The notes under the pieces were generated by a model. The model was not told the DNA's origin and made no database searches. It saw only the letters and a program-made list of their open reading frames with translations. A DNA stretch of 64,000 bases from Blastococcus litoris (GTDB taxonomy: Bacteria; Actinomycetota; Actinomycetes; Mycobacteriales; Geodermatophilaceae). Where the stretch lies: contig NZ_QCZF01000010.1 of assembly GCF_003075095.1 (NCBI RefSeq), positions 62,001 to 126,000 on the forward strand. Direction: 5' to 3'. Positions 52,109-60,982 of this stretch are shown here, in pieces; within the stretch, counting starts at the first letter, position 1; each line of letters opens with the position of its first letter. Both the position numbers and the translations under genes were made by a program.

Positions 52109-52969
52109 TCAGACGCCGCCGACGGACCCGTCGACGCGCGGACGACGGGCGTGCGGCACGTGGTCGCTCAGCCGCATCGGACGCGTCAGCAGCTCGGGCT
52201 CGAGCCCCTCGGGCGCGGTCCAGGACGCGCCGGTGCGCGACGGCTCCTCCGGTCGCGCGGCAGGCCGCGGAACGGCCGGGGCGCCGGCCACAGGGCCGTT
52301 GGAGACCCGCGCCGTGGACGAGCCCGGCTGGGACACCGCAGGCAGCAGGCCGGTGTCGGCGGTCCGGTGCCGACCGAGGTCACCGGGCGCGCGATGACGG
52401 CCGGCAGATGCGGCCGGGAGCGGACGGGCCGGAGCGTCCTCCGGCGCGCGGCGGCGGCCGACCGAGGCGAACTGAGCGGTCTCGGCCGCGGCCCGGCGCC
52501 CGCCCACGGCGGGAGCCTCGGCGGTCTCGGGGGCGCGACGGCGCCCCACGGAGGCGAACTGCGCCGTCTCGTCGGCGGTGCGGCGGCCACCGGCCGCCGG
52601 CGCATCGGGCACCACGGACAGGTCCCGGACCGCGGGAATACCGCTCGTGGCCGCACCGTCCGCGTCGACCGACCGCACGCGACGCCCCGAGGGGTGACGG
52701 GCGACGGACATCTCCTGCGTGCCGGGCCCGTACGCCCGGCGACCGGCCGGCTCGGCGGCCACCGACAGGTGCCGCTCGGGAAGACGGAGGGATGCCAGGT
52801 CCGTCCAGGCCGTCTCCTCGACACCGCCGAGGACGACCCGGACCCACACCTGGCACGAACCGGTGGCGTCGTGCCGCCAGCCGAGCAGCTCGCCCGCCCA
52901 CCAGGTTCCTGCCTGGTAGACCTCGACGGCCTGCGGTTGACTGGTGAACACAGCTGCTCGGTTCTCCAT
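52109..52969 (-). CDS. Hypothetical protein with internal repeats
   Basis: The 286-residue protein starts with a compact domain (MENRAAVFTSQPQAVEVYQA, then WWAGELLGWRHD and CQVWVRVVL; about 1-70). The rest is low-complexity Ala/Pro/Arg sequence. Two copies of a unit containing ETAQFASVGRRRAPE lie 29 residues apart (about 127-150 and 156-178), each preceded by GGRR. No membrane segment is seen. ATG 52969 starts the only recognisable folded part. It lies between nrdR and the LysM gene. Confidence 0.7.
   Translation of the reverse strand: MENRAAVFTSQPQAVEVYQAGTWWAGELLGWRHDATGSCQVWVRVVLGGVEETAWTDLASLRLPERHLSVAAEPAGRRAYGPGTQEMSVARHPSGRRVRSVDADGAATSGIPAVRDLSVVPDAPAAGGRRTADETAQFASVGRRRAPETAEAPAVGGRRAAAETAQFASVGRRRAPEDAPARPLPAASAGRHRAPGDLGRHRTADTGLLPAVSQPGSSTARVSNGPVAGAPAVPRPAARPEEPSRTGASWTAPEGLEPELLTRPMRLSDHVPHARRPRVDGSVGGV
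52436..52591 (-). repeat. Tandem coding repeat, two units of about 29 codons
   Basis: Within the preceding hypothetical gene the segment encoding GGRR-xxx-ETAQFASVGRRRAPE occurs twice, with DNA that differs mostly at third positions. Divergence suggests an old duplication retained by selection or slow drift. Confidence 0.65.
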
Positions 52970-53187
52970 GGCGCCTGACACCCGACGACCGTAAGCGGTG
53001 GAGCGACCACAGAGTGTGAAGACGCCCGCACTGAGGGTTGACGAAGTCGCGCTCCGACGTTGTGGACCTATTGCCGTGGCGAGGTCGCAGTCAGCCGCTA
53101 CGGGCATCGTCACCGCACCGTCGCCGTCCGGGCCCAGGTCAGCGCCCTGGACGAGTACGACGCGCTGCGGACGCGGCGCGCCGGTGA

Positions 53188-53748
53188 TCACGGCAGGACC
53201 AGCGTCTGCCCGGGCACAAGCACCGACCCCTGCAGCCCGTTGAGCGCCTGGATCTCGTCGATCAGCGCGCGCACGTCGCCCTCGCCCTCGACCGCCGAAG
53301 CGATCGACCACAGCGTGTCGCCGGGCCGCACCACGATGCTGCTCTCCCCCGCCAGCCGCAGGCCGCCCTCGCCCCCTGCGACGAGCGGACCGAGCCACGA
53401 CCCCAGGGCGACGCCGCAGGCCAGTGCCATGACCACGGCAAGGCGTCGGGCTCGCCGGGTCAGCCGCAACCGGGGCCGCTGGGCCTCTGCGAGCGCCGGC
53501 GGCCGGGGAGCCGCAGCGGCCGGCGCGGCCCGGTCGACGGGGCGCGGCGACGCCGGACGCCGGGAGGGCGCCGCCGTGGGCTGGCCGGGCGGTCGGCAGA
53601 CGCCGACCCGGGAGGGACTGCGCCGCGACGGGTGGGACAGCGGCGACCGGACCGCCTCGCCGTCGGCGGCCACGACGACGAGCCGCGGCCGCCACGGCGC
53701 CCGGACCTCCTCGTCGAACTCCAGCACGGCCTGCTGAACGCTCCCCAT
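53188..53748 (-). CDS. LysM-domain membrane protein, SOS-linked (Rv2719c/DivS-like)
   Basis: The 186-residue protein has a disordered Pro/Arg-rich cytosolic N-terminus, one membrane helix ([20 protein letters not shown], about 113-132) and an extracytoplasmic LysM domain ([16 protein letters not shown] to VPGQTLVLP). Its place beside lexA, behind tandem SOS boxes, matches M. tuberculosis Rv2719c and C. glutamicum divS, which restrain division after DNA damage. GAAGGAG precedes ATG 53748. The division-inhibitor role is by position and architecture. Confidence 0.88.
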   Translation of the reverse strand: MGSVQQAVLEFDEEVRAPWRPRLVVVAADGEAVRSPLSHPSRRSPSRVGVCRPPGQPTAAPSRRPASPRPVDRAAPAAAAPRPPALAEAQRPRLRLTRRARRLAVVMALACGVALGSWLGPLVAGGEGGLRLAGESSIVVRPGDTLWSIASAVEGEGDVRALIDEIQALNGLQGSVLVPGQTLVLP

Positions 53749-53786
53749 GACCGGTTCTCCTTCGTTGCGTGGCTGGCACCTGCTCG

Positions 53787-53802
53787 TCGAACGCCTGTTC
53801 GA
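53787..53802. promoter_or_regulatory. SOS box 1 (LexA site)
   Basis: TCGAACGCCTGTTCGA matches the actinobacterial LexA consensus TCGAAC-N4-GTTCGA perfectly. It lies 39 bp upstream of the LysM gene start. Confidence 0.9.
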
Positions 53803-53803
53803 T

Positions 53804-53819
53804 TCGAACGACTGTTCGA
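53804..53819. promoter_or_regulatory. SOS box 2 (LexA site)
   Basis: TCGAACGACTGTTCGA is a second perfect site, 17 bp centre-to-centre from box 1, so two LexA dimers could bind side by side. Confidence 0.9.
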
Positions 53820-53866
53820 TGTCTACCGGACGGGTCCGACGAAAGCCACACGACGCGGCACGCATT

Positions 53867-53882
53867 TCGAACATGTGTTTGA
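53867..53882. promoter_or_regulatory. SOS box 3 (LexA site), lexA-proximal
   Basis: TCGAACATGTGTTTGA differs from consensus at one position. It lies about 75 bp upstream of lexA and probably mediates autorepression; TACCGT at 53903 could be the -10. Confidence 0.85.
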
Positions 53883-53955
53883 TCCGGGCGGTCCGACGCG
53901 CTACCGTCCGTGCCACGGACACAGGCGCTGCGCGAGCGGCGGACGAGGAGGCGAC

Positions 53956-54708
53956 GTGGCGGAGAAGAGCGGGAGCTCAGGCGGCCGCAAGGCGTCCGGG
54001 GACGCGGGCGTGCAGACGGCTGCGGTCAGGTCGTTCCCCGACCGGGGGGCCGACGGGGACGGGCTGACGCAGCGCCAGCGCCGGGTCCTCGAGGTCATCC
54101 GCGACTCGATCGAGCGCCGCGGCTACCCCCCGTCGGTCCGCGAGATCGGGGAGGCCGTCGGCCTGTCCTCCGCCTCGTCGGTCGCCCACCAGCTGTCGGT
54201 GCTGCAGAAGAAGGGCTGGCTGCGACGCGACCCGAACCGCCCCCGGGCGCTCGACGTGCGACTGCCGGGCGACTCGCCGCACACGGTCCCCGCACCCGCC
54301 GAGGTCGGGCTGGGCGAGGACACGCAGGTGCCTGCACCCATGTACGTGCCCCTGGTCGGCCGCATCGCGGCCGGCGGTCCGGTGCTCGCCGAGCAGGCAG
54401 TGGAGGACGTGTTCCCGCTCCCCCGCGAACTGGTCGGCGAGGGCACGCTCTTCATGCTCAAGGTCGTGGGTGACTCGATGGTGGAGGCCGCGATCTGCGA
54501 CGGCGACTGGGTCGTCGTCCGGCAGCAGCCCACCGCCGAGAACGGCGAGATCGTCGCGGCGATGATCGACGGCGAGGCCACCGTGAAGACCTACAAGCGG
54601 CGCGACGGGCACGTCTGGCTGCTCCCCCACAACCCGGCCTACGAGCCGATCCCCGGTGACGACGCCACGGTCCTCGGCCGCGTGGTCAGCGTGCTGCGCC
54701 GGGTCTGA
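53956..54708 (+). CDS. lexA: SOS repressor LexA
   Basis: The 250-residue repressor has a winged-helix domain ([32 protein letters not shown], about 59-78) and an S24 autoprotease domain. The cleavage site Ala139-Gly140 is in GRIAAGGPV; the catalytic pair is Ser174 (GDSMVEAAI) and Lys211 (ATVKTYKR). GTG 53956 follows GAGGAGG. The 30-residue polar N-terminal extension is typical of actinobacteria. Confidence 0.98.
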   Translation: MAEKSGSSGGRKASGDAGVQTAAVRSFPDRGADGDGLTQRQRRVLEVIRDSIERRGYPPSVREIGEAVGLSSASSVAHQLSVLQKKGWLRRDPNRPRALDVRLPGDSPHTVPAPAEVGLGEDTQVPAPMYVPLVGRIAAGGPVLAEQAVEDVFPLPRELVGEGTLFMLKVVGDSMVEAAICDGDWVVVRQQPTAENGEIVAAMIDGEATVKTYKRRDGHVWLLPHNPAYEPIPGDDATVLGRVVSVLRRV

Positions 54709-54721
54709 CCTCGGAACGCGT

Positions 54722-54762
54722 GAACGGCGGGCCCCACCGCGTCCGGGTGGGGCCCGCCGTTC
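54722..54762. terminator. Hairpin terminator after lexA
   Basis: A perfect 17-bp stem (GAACGGCGGGCCCCACC at 54722-54738 with its complement at 54746-54762) encloses a 7-nt loop. It separates the convergent lexA and propeller-protein genes. It has no T-tract. Confidence 0.75.
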
Positions 54763-54785
54763 GTCGTCCGGGGCCGTGCGTGGTC

Positions 54786-55832
54786 TCAGGGTTTGCGGCG
54801 CAGCTTCCCGCTGATCCACACGACCACGGTGGCCACGCTCGCCGCGAGCAGCGCGGAGGTCCACGGCGACAGGCCCGAGCTGGTCAGGTCGGTGAAGCTG
54901 GGCACCGCCCCCTCGGGTGCGGGCGGCGCCGCGGCCGGCAGGTTCGCCCCAGCGAGCGGGATCTGGGTCAGGTCGCTCGGCGTGCCCTCGCTGCCGACCA
55001 GCAGGCTCGTGCCGTCCAGCGAGAAGCTGATCGCCTCGCCCTGCGGGGAGTCGGGCAGCGGCACGGTCACCGGCTGCCCGCCGAGCGCGCCCACGACGTC
55101 GTTGCCGGTCAGTGCCCACACGTACGCGTCGGTGTAGGTCCGCAGCGCGACGAAGCGGCCGTCGGCGGACACCGCGCCGCCCGTGACGAGCAGCTGCCCC
55201 GCCCGGCCCACCGGGCCCCCGGCCGTCCCGGTCAGCGTCATGTTGACGCCGGCCACCTTCGCCAGGGCGACGGTCCCACCGTCGACCAGCGGGGCCGCCG
55301 GGCTGTAGACGCCGCTGGCGCCCAGCACCTCCTTGGTCACCACGTACGGCGTGCCGTCCGGGGCCAGCAGGAGCGCCTCGGCGTCGTGCGGCCCGTCGGG
55401 ATAGGTGAGCCGGTACACGCCGGTCGTGCCGTCGGGCCGGAGGGCGAGCAGCGCCACGGTCGTCCGGGTGGCGTTGTTGTCCCCCGTGTCGGCCAGCCAG
55501 ACGGTGCCGTCCGCGCCGACCGCCATGTCCTCGGGGTCGTAGGGGTCCACGGGGGCCGACTGGGAGTCGACCACCTGGCAGCCGGCGTCGAGCAGGTGGA
55601 CCGCCAGCTCTTCGCCGCCGTCGTTCATCGCGAGAACGCCGTCGGTGACCGCCACGAGTCCCGACAGCTCGGCCAGCCGCGGGTCGGTGACCTGGCAGAG
55701 CGTGGTCGGCGCGACGGCATCCTCGCCGTGCGCGGGCACGGCGGAGCCGAGGACGAGGCCGGCGCCGAGGAGACCCCCGGCCGCCAGCAGCCGTCCCCGC
55801 ACGCCGCTACGCGGTCTGCCGGCCTCGGGCAC
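54786..55832 (-). CDS. Secreted beta-propeller-like protein with C-terminal anchor (Rv2721c-like position)
   Basis: The 348-residue protein has a signal sequence (RGRLLAAGGLLGAGLVLGSA) and propeller-like repeats (ELSGLVAV; DPEDMAVGADGTVWLADTGDN; HDAEALLLAPDG; PQGEAISFSLDG). A C-terminal membrane helix follows (WTSALLAASVATVVVWISGK) with a basic tail. It is probably exported and anchored at the membrane. GTG 55832 is chosen as just ahead of the signal; ATG 55859 is possible. Its place next to lexA matches Rv2721c. Function is unknown. Confidence 0.8.
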   Translation of the reverse strand: MPEAGRPRSGVRGRLLAAGGLLGAGLVLGSAVPAHGEDAVAPTTLCQVTDPRLAELSGLVAVTDGVLAMNDGGEELAVHLLDAGCQVVDSQSAPVDPYDPEDMAVGADGTVWLADTGDNNATRTTVALLALRPDGTTGVYRLTYPDGPHDAEALLLAPDGTPYVVTKEVLGASGVYSPAAPLVDGGTVALAKVAGVNMTLTGTAGGPVGRAGQLLVTGGAVSADGRFVALRTYTDAYVWALTGNDVVGALGGQPVTVPLPDSPQGEAISFSLDGTSLLVGSEGTPSDLTQIPLAGANLPAAAPPAPEGAVPSFTDLTSSGLSPWTSALLAASVATVVVWISGKLRRKP

Positions 55833-56526
55833 GTACCCAGCGTGACAGAACGATTGCATCGAGTCGGTGAACCACGCCCAACAGCACGATCCCCACGGCC
55901 CCTCCGACGACCGCGTCGGTGATCCAGTGGAAGTCCAGCGACACCATCGCGACGCCGGTCGCGACGGGCCCGACGATGCTGAGCCACCAGAAGGCGCGCT
56001 GCACGCGGGCGGGCAGGTCGTACTCCACGGCCAGCCAGCGTGCGACGCCCCACATGATGACCGCGTTCGCCACGTGCCCGGACGGGAACGAGGCGCCGTC
56101 GAGGTGGAAGAACACCTCGTCCGGGTGGCCGGGAGCGGTGCGCCCGGTTCCGTGCTTGACCGCGTAGACGCCGAGGGTCAGCGTCCCGAGGGCCAGCAGC
56201 ACCCGGAGCAGGGGCAGCCACGTGCGGTAGCGCCAGCCGAGGTAGCCGACCAGGACCGCCAGCACGCCGAGGATGGTGCCCCGCCCGCCGAGCTGGGTCA
56301 CCGCCCAGACGAACGGGTACCCGGCCGAGTCGCGCAGCCCCCAGCCGCGGACGGCGTGGGAGATGCGCAGGTCGAGCCGCTCCAGGACGCCGCCGGTGAG
56401 CAGATCGGCCGTGATCAGCGCCCCGACCAGGAGCGCGACGAGCATCAGCCACCACGGCGGGCGCCCGATCGACACGACGCGGGTCCGCTCGGCCGCGCCG
56501 GCGTCCCGCACCGCGCCGCTGGTCAC
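55807..56526 (-). CDS. PAP2-family phosphatase
   Basis: The 239-residue membrane protein has six predicted helices and all three PAP2 motifs: KHGTGRTAP, FPSGH and SLDFHWITD. It dephosphorylates a lipid phosphate such as phosphatidate or undecaprenyl diphosphate on the outer face. GTG 56526 is the first start. Its end overlaps the next gene by 26 bp if that gene starts at 55832. Confidence 0.93.
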   Translation of the reverse strand: MTSGAVRDAGAAERTRVVSIGRPPWWLMLVALLVGALITADLLTGGVLERLDLRISHAVRGWGLRDSAGYPFVWAVTQLGGRGTILGVLAVLVGYLGWRYRTWLPLLRVLLALGTLTLGVYAVKHGTGRTAPGHPDEVFFHLDGASFPSGHVANAVIMWGVARWLAVEYDLPARVQRAFWWLSIVGPVATGVAMVSLDFHWITDAVVGGAVGIVLLGVVHRLDAIVLSRWVRARGRQTA

Positions 56527-56587
56527 CCCGCCACCGTACCGGCCCGTGACCGGACCGTGATCCCGCCGAGGTCGACGCCCAGGGAAG

Positions 56588-58054
56588 TCAGGCGACGGGG
56601 ACGCCGAACTGCTCGAGCGCCGCCGCGAGTCCGCCGTCGACCCGCGCGGTCAGCCGGGTGCCACCGTCCTCGTGCCGCTCGCTGAGCACCTCGCCGTCGC
56701 GGTGCACCCGTGCGACCAGGTCGCCCCGGTCGTAGGGCACCAGCACGTCGACGTCGATGTCGGGGTGCGGCAGGCGGGCGGCGACGAGCTCCCGGAGCTG
56801 CTCGATCCCGGTGCCGGTGCGGGCCGAGACCCAGACCGCACCGGGCAGGGCACGGCGCAGCGTGAGGATGGCTTCCTCGTCCATCGCGTCGACCTTGTTC
56901 ACGACGACCACCTCCGGCACCGACGAGGCGTCGATGTCCTGGAGCACGACGTGCACGGCGTTGATCTGGCCGATCGGGTCCGGGTCGGAGCCGTCGACGA
57001 CGTGCAGGAGCAGATCGGCGGCGGCGACCTCCTCCAGCGTCGACCGGAAGGCATCCACGAGCTGGTGAGGCAGGTGCCGGACGAAGCCGACGGTGTCCGT
57101 GAGCGTGTACTCGCGCCCCTCGGGCGTCTCCGCGCGTCGGACGGTCGGGTCCAGCGTGGCGAACAGCGCGTTCTCCACCAGCACGCCCGCGCCGGTCAGG
57201 GCGTTGAGCAGGCTGGACTTGCCGGCGTTGGTGTAGCCGGCGATCGCGACGCTGGGAGTGGCGTTCCGGTCGCGGTTCGACCGCTGGGTCGCCCGCGCCG
57301 TGGCCATCCCCGCGATCTCGCGGCGCAGCTTGCTCACCCGGGCACGGATGCGCCGGCGGTCCGTCTCGATCTTGGTCTCACCGGGACCGCGGGTACCGAT
57401 GCCGCCACCACCGGCGACGCGACCACCTGCCTGCCGGGACAGCGACTCACCCCAACCACGCAGCCGCGGCAGCATGTACTGCATCTGGGCGAGCTCGACC
57501 TGGGCCTTGCCCTCCCGGCTGCTCGCGTGCTGGGCGAAGATGTCGAGGATCAGCGCGGTCCGGTCCACGACCTTGACCTTGAGGATCTTCTCCAGCTGGT
57601 TGAGCTGGCCCGGGGTGAGCTCGCCGTCGCAGATGACGGTGTCGGCGCCGGTCGCGGCGACGATGTCGCGGATCTCGCCCGCCTTGCCCGAGCCCACGTA
57701 GGTGGCGGCGTCGGGCTTGTCGCGCCGCTGGCTGACCGCCTCGAGGACCTGCGATCCGGCGGTCTCGGCCAGGGCGGCGAGCTCGGCCAGCGACCGGTCG
57801 GCGTCGACCTGGGTGCCCTCGGTCCACACCCCGACCAGCACGACGCGCTCGAGGCGCAGCCGGCGGTACTCGACCTCGGTGACGTCGGCGAGCTCGGTGG
57901 ACAGCCCGGCCACCCGGCGCAGCGCGCCGCGGGCCTCCAGGGCGTAGGAGCCGGTGGTGTCGTCGGGCTCGTCCCACTGCTCGGTCGCGGCCGCGACAGG
58001 GCGCGGCTCGGGGCGGGTCTGGTCGTCGAAGGGGACGTCGGGGGCGGTCGTCAT
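56588..58054 (-). CDS. hflX: Ribosome-associated GTPase HflX
   Basis: The 488-residue GTPase has the HflX N-domain (TYVGSGKAGEI; ICDGELTPGQLNQLE), a glycine-rich linker (AGGGGIGTRGPGETKIETDR) and the G domain with P-loop GYTNAGKS (273-280), DTVGF and NKVD. It splits stalled or hibernating 70S ribosomes. ATG 58054 starts the protein at MTTAPDVPFD; the frame extends upstream without conservation. Confidence 0.97.
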   Translation of the reverse strand: MTTAPDVPFDDQTRPEPRPVAAATEQWDEPDDTTGSYALEARGALRRVAGLSTELADVTEVEYRRLRLERVVLVGVWTEGTQVDADRSLAELAALAETAGSQVLEAVSQRRDKPDAATYVGSGKAGEIRDIVAATGADTVICDGELTPGQLNQLEKILKVKVVDRTALILDIFAQHASSREGKAQVELAQMQYMLPRLRGWGESLSRQAGGRVAGGGGIGTRGPGETKIETDRRRIRARVSKLRREIAGMATARATQRSNRDRNATPSVAIAGYTNAGKSSLLNALTGAGVLVENALFATLDPTVRRAETPEGREYTLTDTVGFVRHLPHQLVDAFRSTLEEVAAADLLLHVVDGSDPDPIGQINAVHVVLQDIDASSVPEVVVVNKVDAMDEEAILTLRRALPGAVWVSARTGTGIEQLRELVAARLPHPDIDVDVLVPYDRGDLVARVHRDGEVLSERHEDGGTRLTARVDGGLAAALEQFGVPVA

Positions 58055-58207
58055 CGTCTCCAGCGTGGCATGCCCCGTCGCCGGGAGCACGTGAGTTGTC
58101 TGCATCTCTGTTCGCATCGCTCCGTACAACACCGGACGGTGCCGACTACATCCCGCGTCGCCGGGGGTAGGAGGCGGGCGGAGACGACACCGACGAGGAG
58201 GACAGCG

Positions 58208-58417
58208 ATGAGCGAGTCCGGATCCAGCAGCCTGGGCGCGAACAGCGAGATCGACGACCCGGGCCGGGACCCGAAGGGCATCGGCGGTCCGTCCCGGAAC
58301 CCGCTCGGGGGCGGGCCGGACCAGGACAGCGGCCGCGGCGAGGCGGAGAGCTCCCCCGCTACCGAGGGGCAGTCGATGATGCCCGAGTCGCCGACCGAGG
58401 ACGACGACCGCGTCTGA
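58208..58417 (+). CDS. Small disordered acidic protein
   Basis: The 69-residue product is Ser/Gly/Pro/Asp-rich (MSESGSSSLGANSEIDDPG...) with no hydrophobic segment. GAGGAGGACAGCG before the ATG is a good ribosome site. It ends 7 bp before the convergent dapF stop. No family is recognised; its composition resembles the protein at 23370. Confidence 0.65.
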   Translation: MSESGSSSLGANSEIDDPGRDPKGIGGPSRNPLGGGPDQDSGRGEAESSPATEGQSMMPESPTEDDDRV

Positions 58418-58423
58418 GCCGGC

Positions 58424-59302
58424 TCAGCCGGCCAGCCACTCCGGGCACAGCTCGCCGGCCGCCACCAGCACCGCGGGGCCGGTGAGCACCGTTGTCCCGG
58501 GGGTCACCTGCACCGACAGGCGGCCCCCGGGGACGTCGACGACCACCGTCCCCTCCGTCCGCCCCTCCGCCGCGAGCGCCGCGTAGCCGGCGGCGCAGGC
58601 GCCGGTCCCGCACGAGCGGGTCTCGCCCACCCCGCGCTCGACGACGCGCAGCCGCACGTGGGCCGCCGGCTCGAGGACGTTCACCAGCTCCACGTTGACC
58701 CCGTCGGGGAAGAGCGCGGTGTCGAACCGCGGCGTCCCCGTCAGGTCGAGCTCCTCGATGTCCGCGTCGGTCAGGCAGGCCAGGTGCGGATTGCCCATCG
58801 AGACGGCGAGACCGGCGAAGGACCGGCCGGCCACCTCGGCCTCGCCGGCACCGAACTCGCGGGCCGGGCCCATGTCCACCCAGTAACCGCCCGCAGGGGT
58901 CGCACCGACCCGCCGCGGTCCGCCGCGAGTGCCCACCAGGACGCCGGCCTCGCACGTGGCCCGGTCGAGCAGCCCCTCGCTGACCAGCACGTGCAGGAAC
59001 AGCCGGATGCCGTTGCCGCACATCTCCGCCGTGGACCCGTCGGCGTTGCGGTGGTCCATGAACCACTCGCACGCCGCCAGCGCCTCGCCCAGCACGGCCG
59101 GCGCGTCGGGCACGTGCACGCTGCGCACGACGCGGAGCACGCCGTCGCCACCGAGGCCGGCCCGCCGGTCGCAGAGCCGGCGCACCAGCGCGCCGTCCAG
59201 CCGGGCCTCGGGCCAGACGCTGCCGTCCGGATCGGGCAGGACGACGAAGTCGTTCTCCGTCCCGTGCCCGACGAGCACCCGGGGAGCGGTCAGCGCAGTC
59301 AC
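58424..59302 (-). CDS. dapF: Diaminopimelate epimerase
   Basis: The 292-residue enzyme converts LL- to meso-diaminopimelate for lysine and peptidoglycan. The two catalytic cysteines are in AEMCGNGIR and RSCGTGACA; GTENDFVVL is the N-terminal substrate block and GNPHLACL a later one. The GTG start overlaps the miaA stop (GTGA). Confidence 0.97.
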   Translation of the reverse strand: MTALTAPRVLVGHGTENDFVVLPDPDGSVWPEARLDGALVRRLCDRRAGLGGDGVLRVVRSVHVPDAPAVLGEALAACEWFMDHRNADGSTAEMCGNGIRLFLHVLVSEGLLDRATCEAGVLVGTRGGPRRVGATPAGGYWVDMGPAREFGAGEAEVAGRSFAGLAVSMGNPHLACLTDADIEELDLTGTPRFDTALFPDGVNVELVNVLEPAAHVRLRVVERGVGETRSCGTGACAAGYAALAAEGRTEGTVVVDVPGGRLSVQVTPGTTVLTGPAVLVAAGELCPEWLAG

Positions 59303-60219
59303 GGATCGATCGTACGGGCGGTGATCACCTCGGAGACGGCGTCGACCAGGTCGGGGCGGGCGGCCTCGAACCAGGTGACCGTTGCGTCACGACGGAACCA
59401 GGAACGCTGGCGGCGGACGAACCGGCGCGTCGTCGAGACGGTCCGCTCGCGCGCCTCGTCCGGCGTGAGTTCGCCGTCGAGCTGGGCCAGCACCTGCGCG
59501 TACCCCAGGGCCCGGGAGGCCGTCGGGCCCTCGCGCAGCCCGTCGTCGGCGAGCGCGGCCACCTCGTCCACGAAACCCGCCGCCCACATCCGGTCCACCC
59601 GGGCGGCGACGCGCTCGTCGAGCTCGGCGGCTTCGCGGTCCAGCCCCACCACGACGGACGGGTAGTGCGGCCGCGGTTCCGGCAGCTGGGCGCGGAAGGG
59701 GCCGCCGGTCAGCTCGATCACCTCGAGCGCGCGGACGATCCGCCGTCCGTTGCTGGGCAGCACCGCCGCCGCGGCGGCCGGGTCGAGGCCGGCCAGCCGC
59801 TCGTGCAGGGCGGATGCGCCGACCGAGGCCAGCTCCTCCTCGAGCCGGGCGCGGACGGCCGCGTCGGTGCCGGGGAAGTCCAGCTCGTCCACCACCGCGC
59901 GGATGTAGAGCCCCGAGCCACCGACGAGCAGGGGCACGGTGCCGGCCGCCCGCAGCCGGTCGATCTCCGCCCGCGCCAGGTCCCGGTACTCCGCGACGGA
60001 GGCTGCGTCGCGGACGTGCCACAGGTCGAGCAGGTGGTGTGGCACGCCGTCCCGTTCGGCCAGGTCCGGCTTGGCGGTGCCGATGTCCATGCCGCGGTAG
60101 AGCTGCATGGAGTCGGCGTTGACCACCTCGCCGCCGAGGCGGTGGGCCAGCGCGACGGCGAGCGCGGTCTTGCCGGTCGCGGTGGGCCCGACGACGGCGA
60201 CGACCGGCGGCGCGCTCAC
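59299..60219 (-). CDS. miaA: tRNA dimethylallyltransferase
   Basis: The 306-residue enzyme adds a dimethylallyl group to A37 of tRNAs reading U-initial codons. It has P-loop GPTATGKT, NADSMQLYRGMDIGTAK, PLLVGGSGLYIRAV and RFVRRQRSWFRRD. GTG 60219 is coupled to the upstream gene by a GTGA overlap. MiaB in the same window completes the ms2i6A modification. Confidence 0.97.
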   Translation of the reverse strand: MSAPPVVAVVGPTATGKTALAVALAHRLGGEVVNADSMQLYRGMDIGTAKPDLAERDGVPHHLLDLWHVRDAASVAEYRDLARAEIDRLRAAGTVPLLVGGSGLYIRAVVDELDFPGTDAAVRARLEEELASVGASALHERLAGLDPAAAAAVLPSNGRRIVRALEVIELTGGPFRAQLPEPRPHYPSVVVGLDREAAELDERVAARVDRMWAAGFVDEVAALADDGLREGPTASRALGYAQVLAQLDGELTPDEARERTVSTTRRFVRRQRSWFRRDATVTWFEAARPDLVDAVSEVITARTIDP

Positions 60220-60941
60220 GCGGCCACCCACGAGGCGACGAGGTAGCCGACGCCGAACGGCGCGCAGTCGGAGTGCAGCCGAGCGGCCAGCGAGCGGCCG
60301 GCCAGGGCGGCGCCGACGGCTCGCCAGACAGGCACCCCCGCGGCCGCGAGACGCTCCCCCTCGGCGGGGTCGAGGTCGCGCAGGGCCCCGGCGTCGCCCG
60401 TCCGCAGGGCCCGCGCGACCGCCGCGTCGAACGGTTCCGCCGCCTCGTCCAGGTAGCCGGGCGCCTTGACGCTGCGCCGGGCCGAGCCGTCGCCCATCGC
60501 GAGGATCCCCACCGGCGCGGGCAGGTCGCGGACGAGCTGGACCAGGTCCTCCGGCGCGACGCCGACCCGGGCACCCGCGAAGCCGGCCTGGTCCAGCAGC
60601 CACGCCCCGAGCGTGTGCGGCACCGGGACCCGCCGTCCGCCCGGGCGGGCCCGCCCGTCGAACGGGACCTCGACGTCCACGCCGAAACCCCGGAAGCTGC
60701 CGGCGTCCCCCCGTCCCAGGCGCATGCCGGGCTCCGCGCCCGGACCGACCACGACGACGACGTCGGGGGCCACCGCCAGGAGGTCGCCGACCGCGGCGGC
60801 GCACGCCGCGCGGAGGGCGGCGGTCGCGTCGTCCGGCCGCACCTCGACGTCGGGGTGGAGCAGCGGAGGGGCCGGGCAGAAGGCCACCGCGGCCGACGCA
60901 CGGGCACCGGGGAGGGGCGGCCCTTCGGGAACAGCACTCAC
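60216..60941 (-). CDS. LigB-like (class III extradiol dioxygenase superfamily) protein, Rv2728c-like position
   Basis: The 241-residue Ala-rich protein has the start AAVAFCPAPPLLHPDV and later blocks LAVAPDVVVVVGPG and VGILAMGDGSARRSVKAPGY, which resemble the LigB/MEMO fold. It lacks obvious iron-ligand histidines at all expected sites, so catalysis is doubtful. The conserved place between miaA and the DUF349 gene fits Rv2728c. GTG 60941 is chosen because the conserved part starts soon after. Confidence 0.8.
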   Translation of the reverse strand: MSAVPEGPPLPGARASAAVAFCPAPPLLHPDVEVRPDDATAALRAACAAAVGDLLAVAPDVVVVVGPGAEPGMRLGRGDAGSFRGFGVDVEVPFDGRARPGGRRVPVPHTLGAWLLDQAGFAGARVGVAPEDLVQLVRDLPAPVGILAMGDGSARRSVKAPGYLDEAAEPFDAAVARALRTGDAGALRDLDPAEGERLAAAGVPVWRAVGAALAGRSLAARLHSDCAPFGVGYLVASWVAA

Positions 60942-60982
60942 ACAGGTCAGTCTCCCGGATGCGACGTGGGACACTGCCCGAC

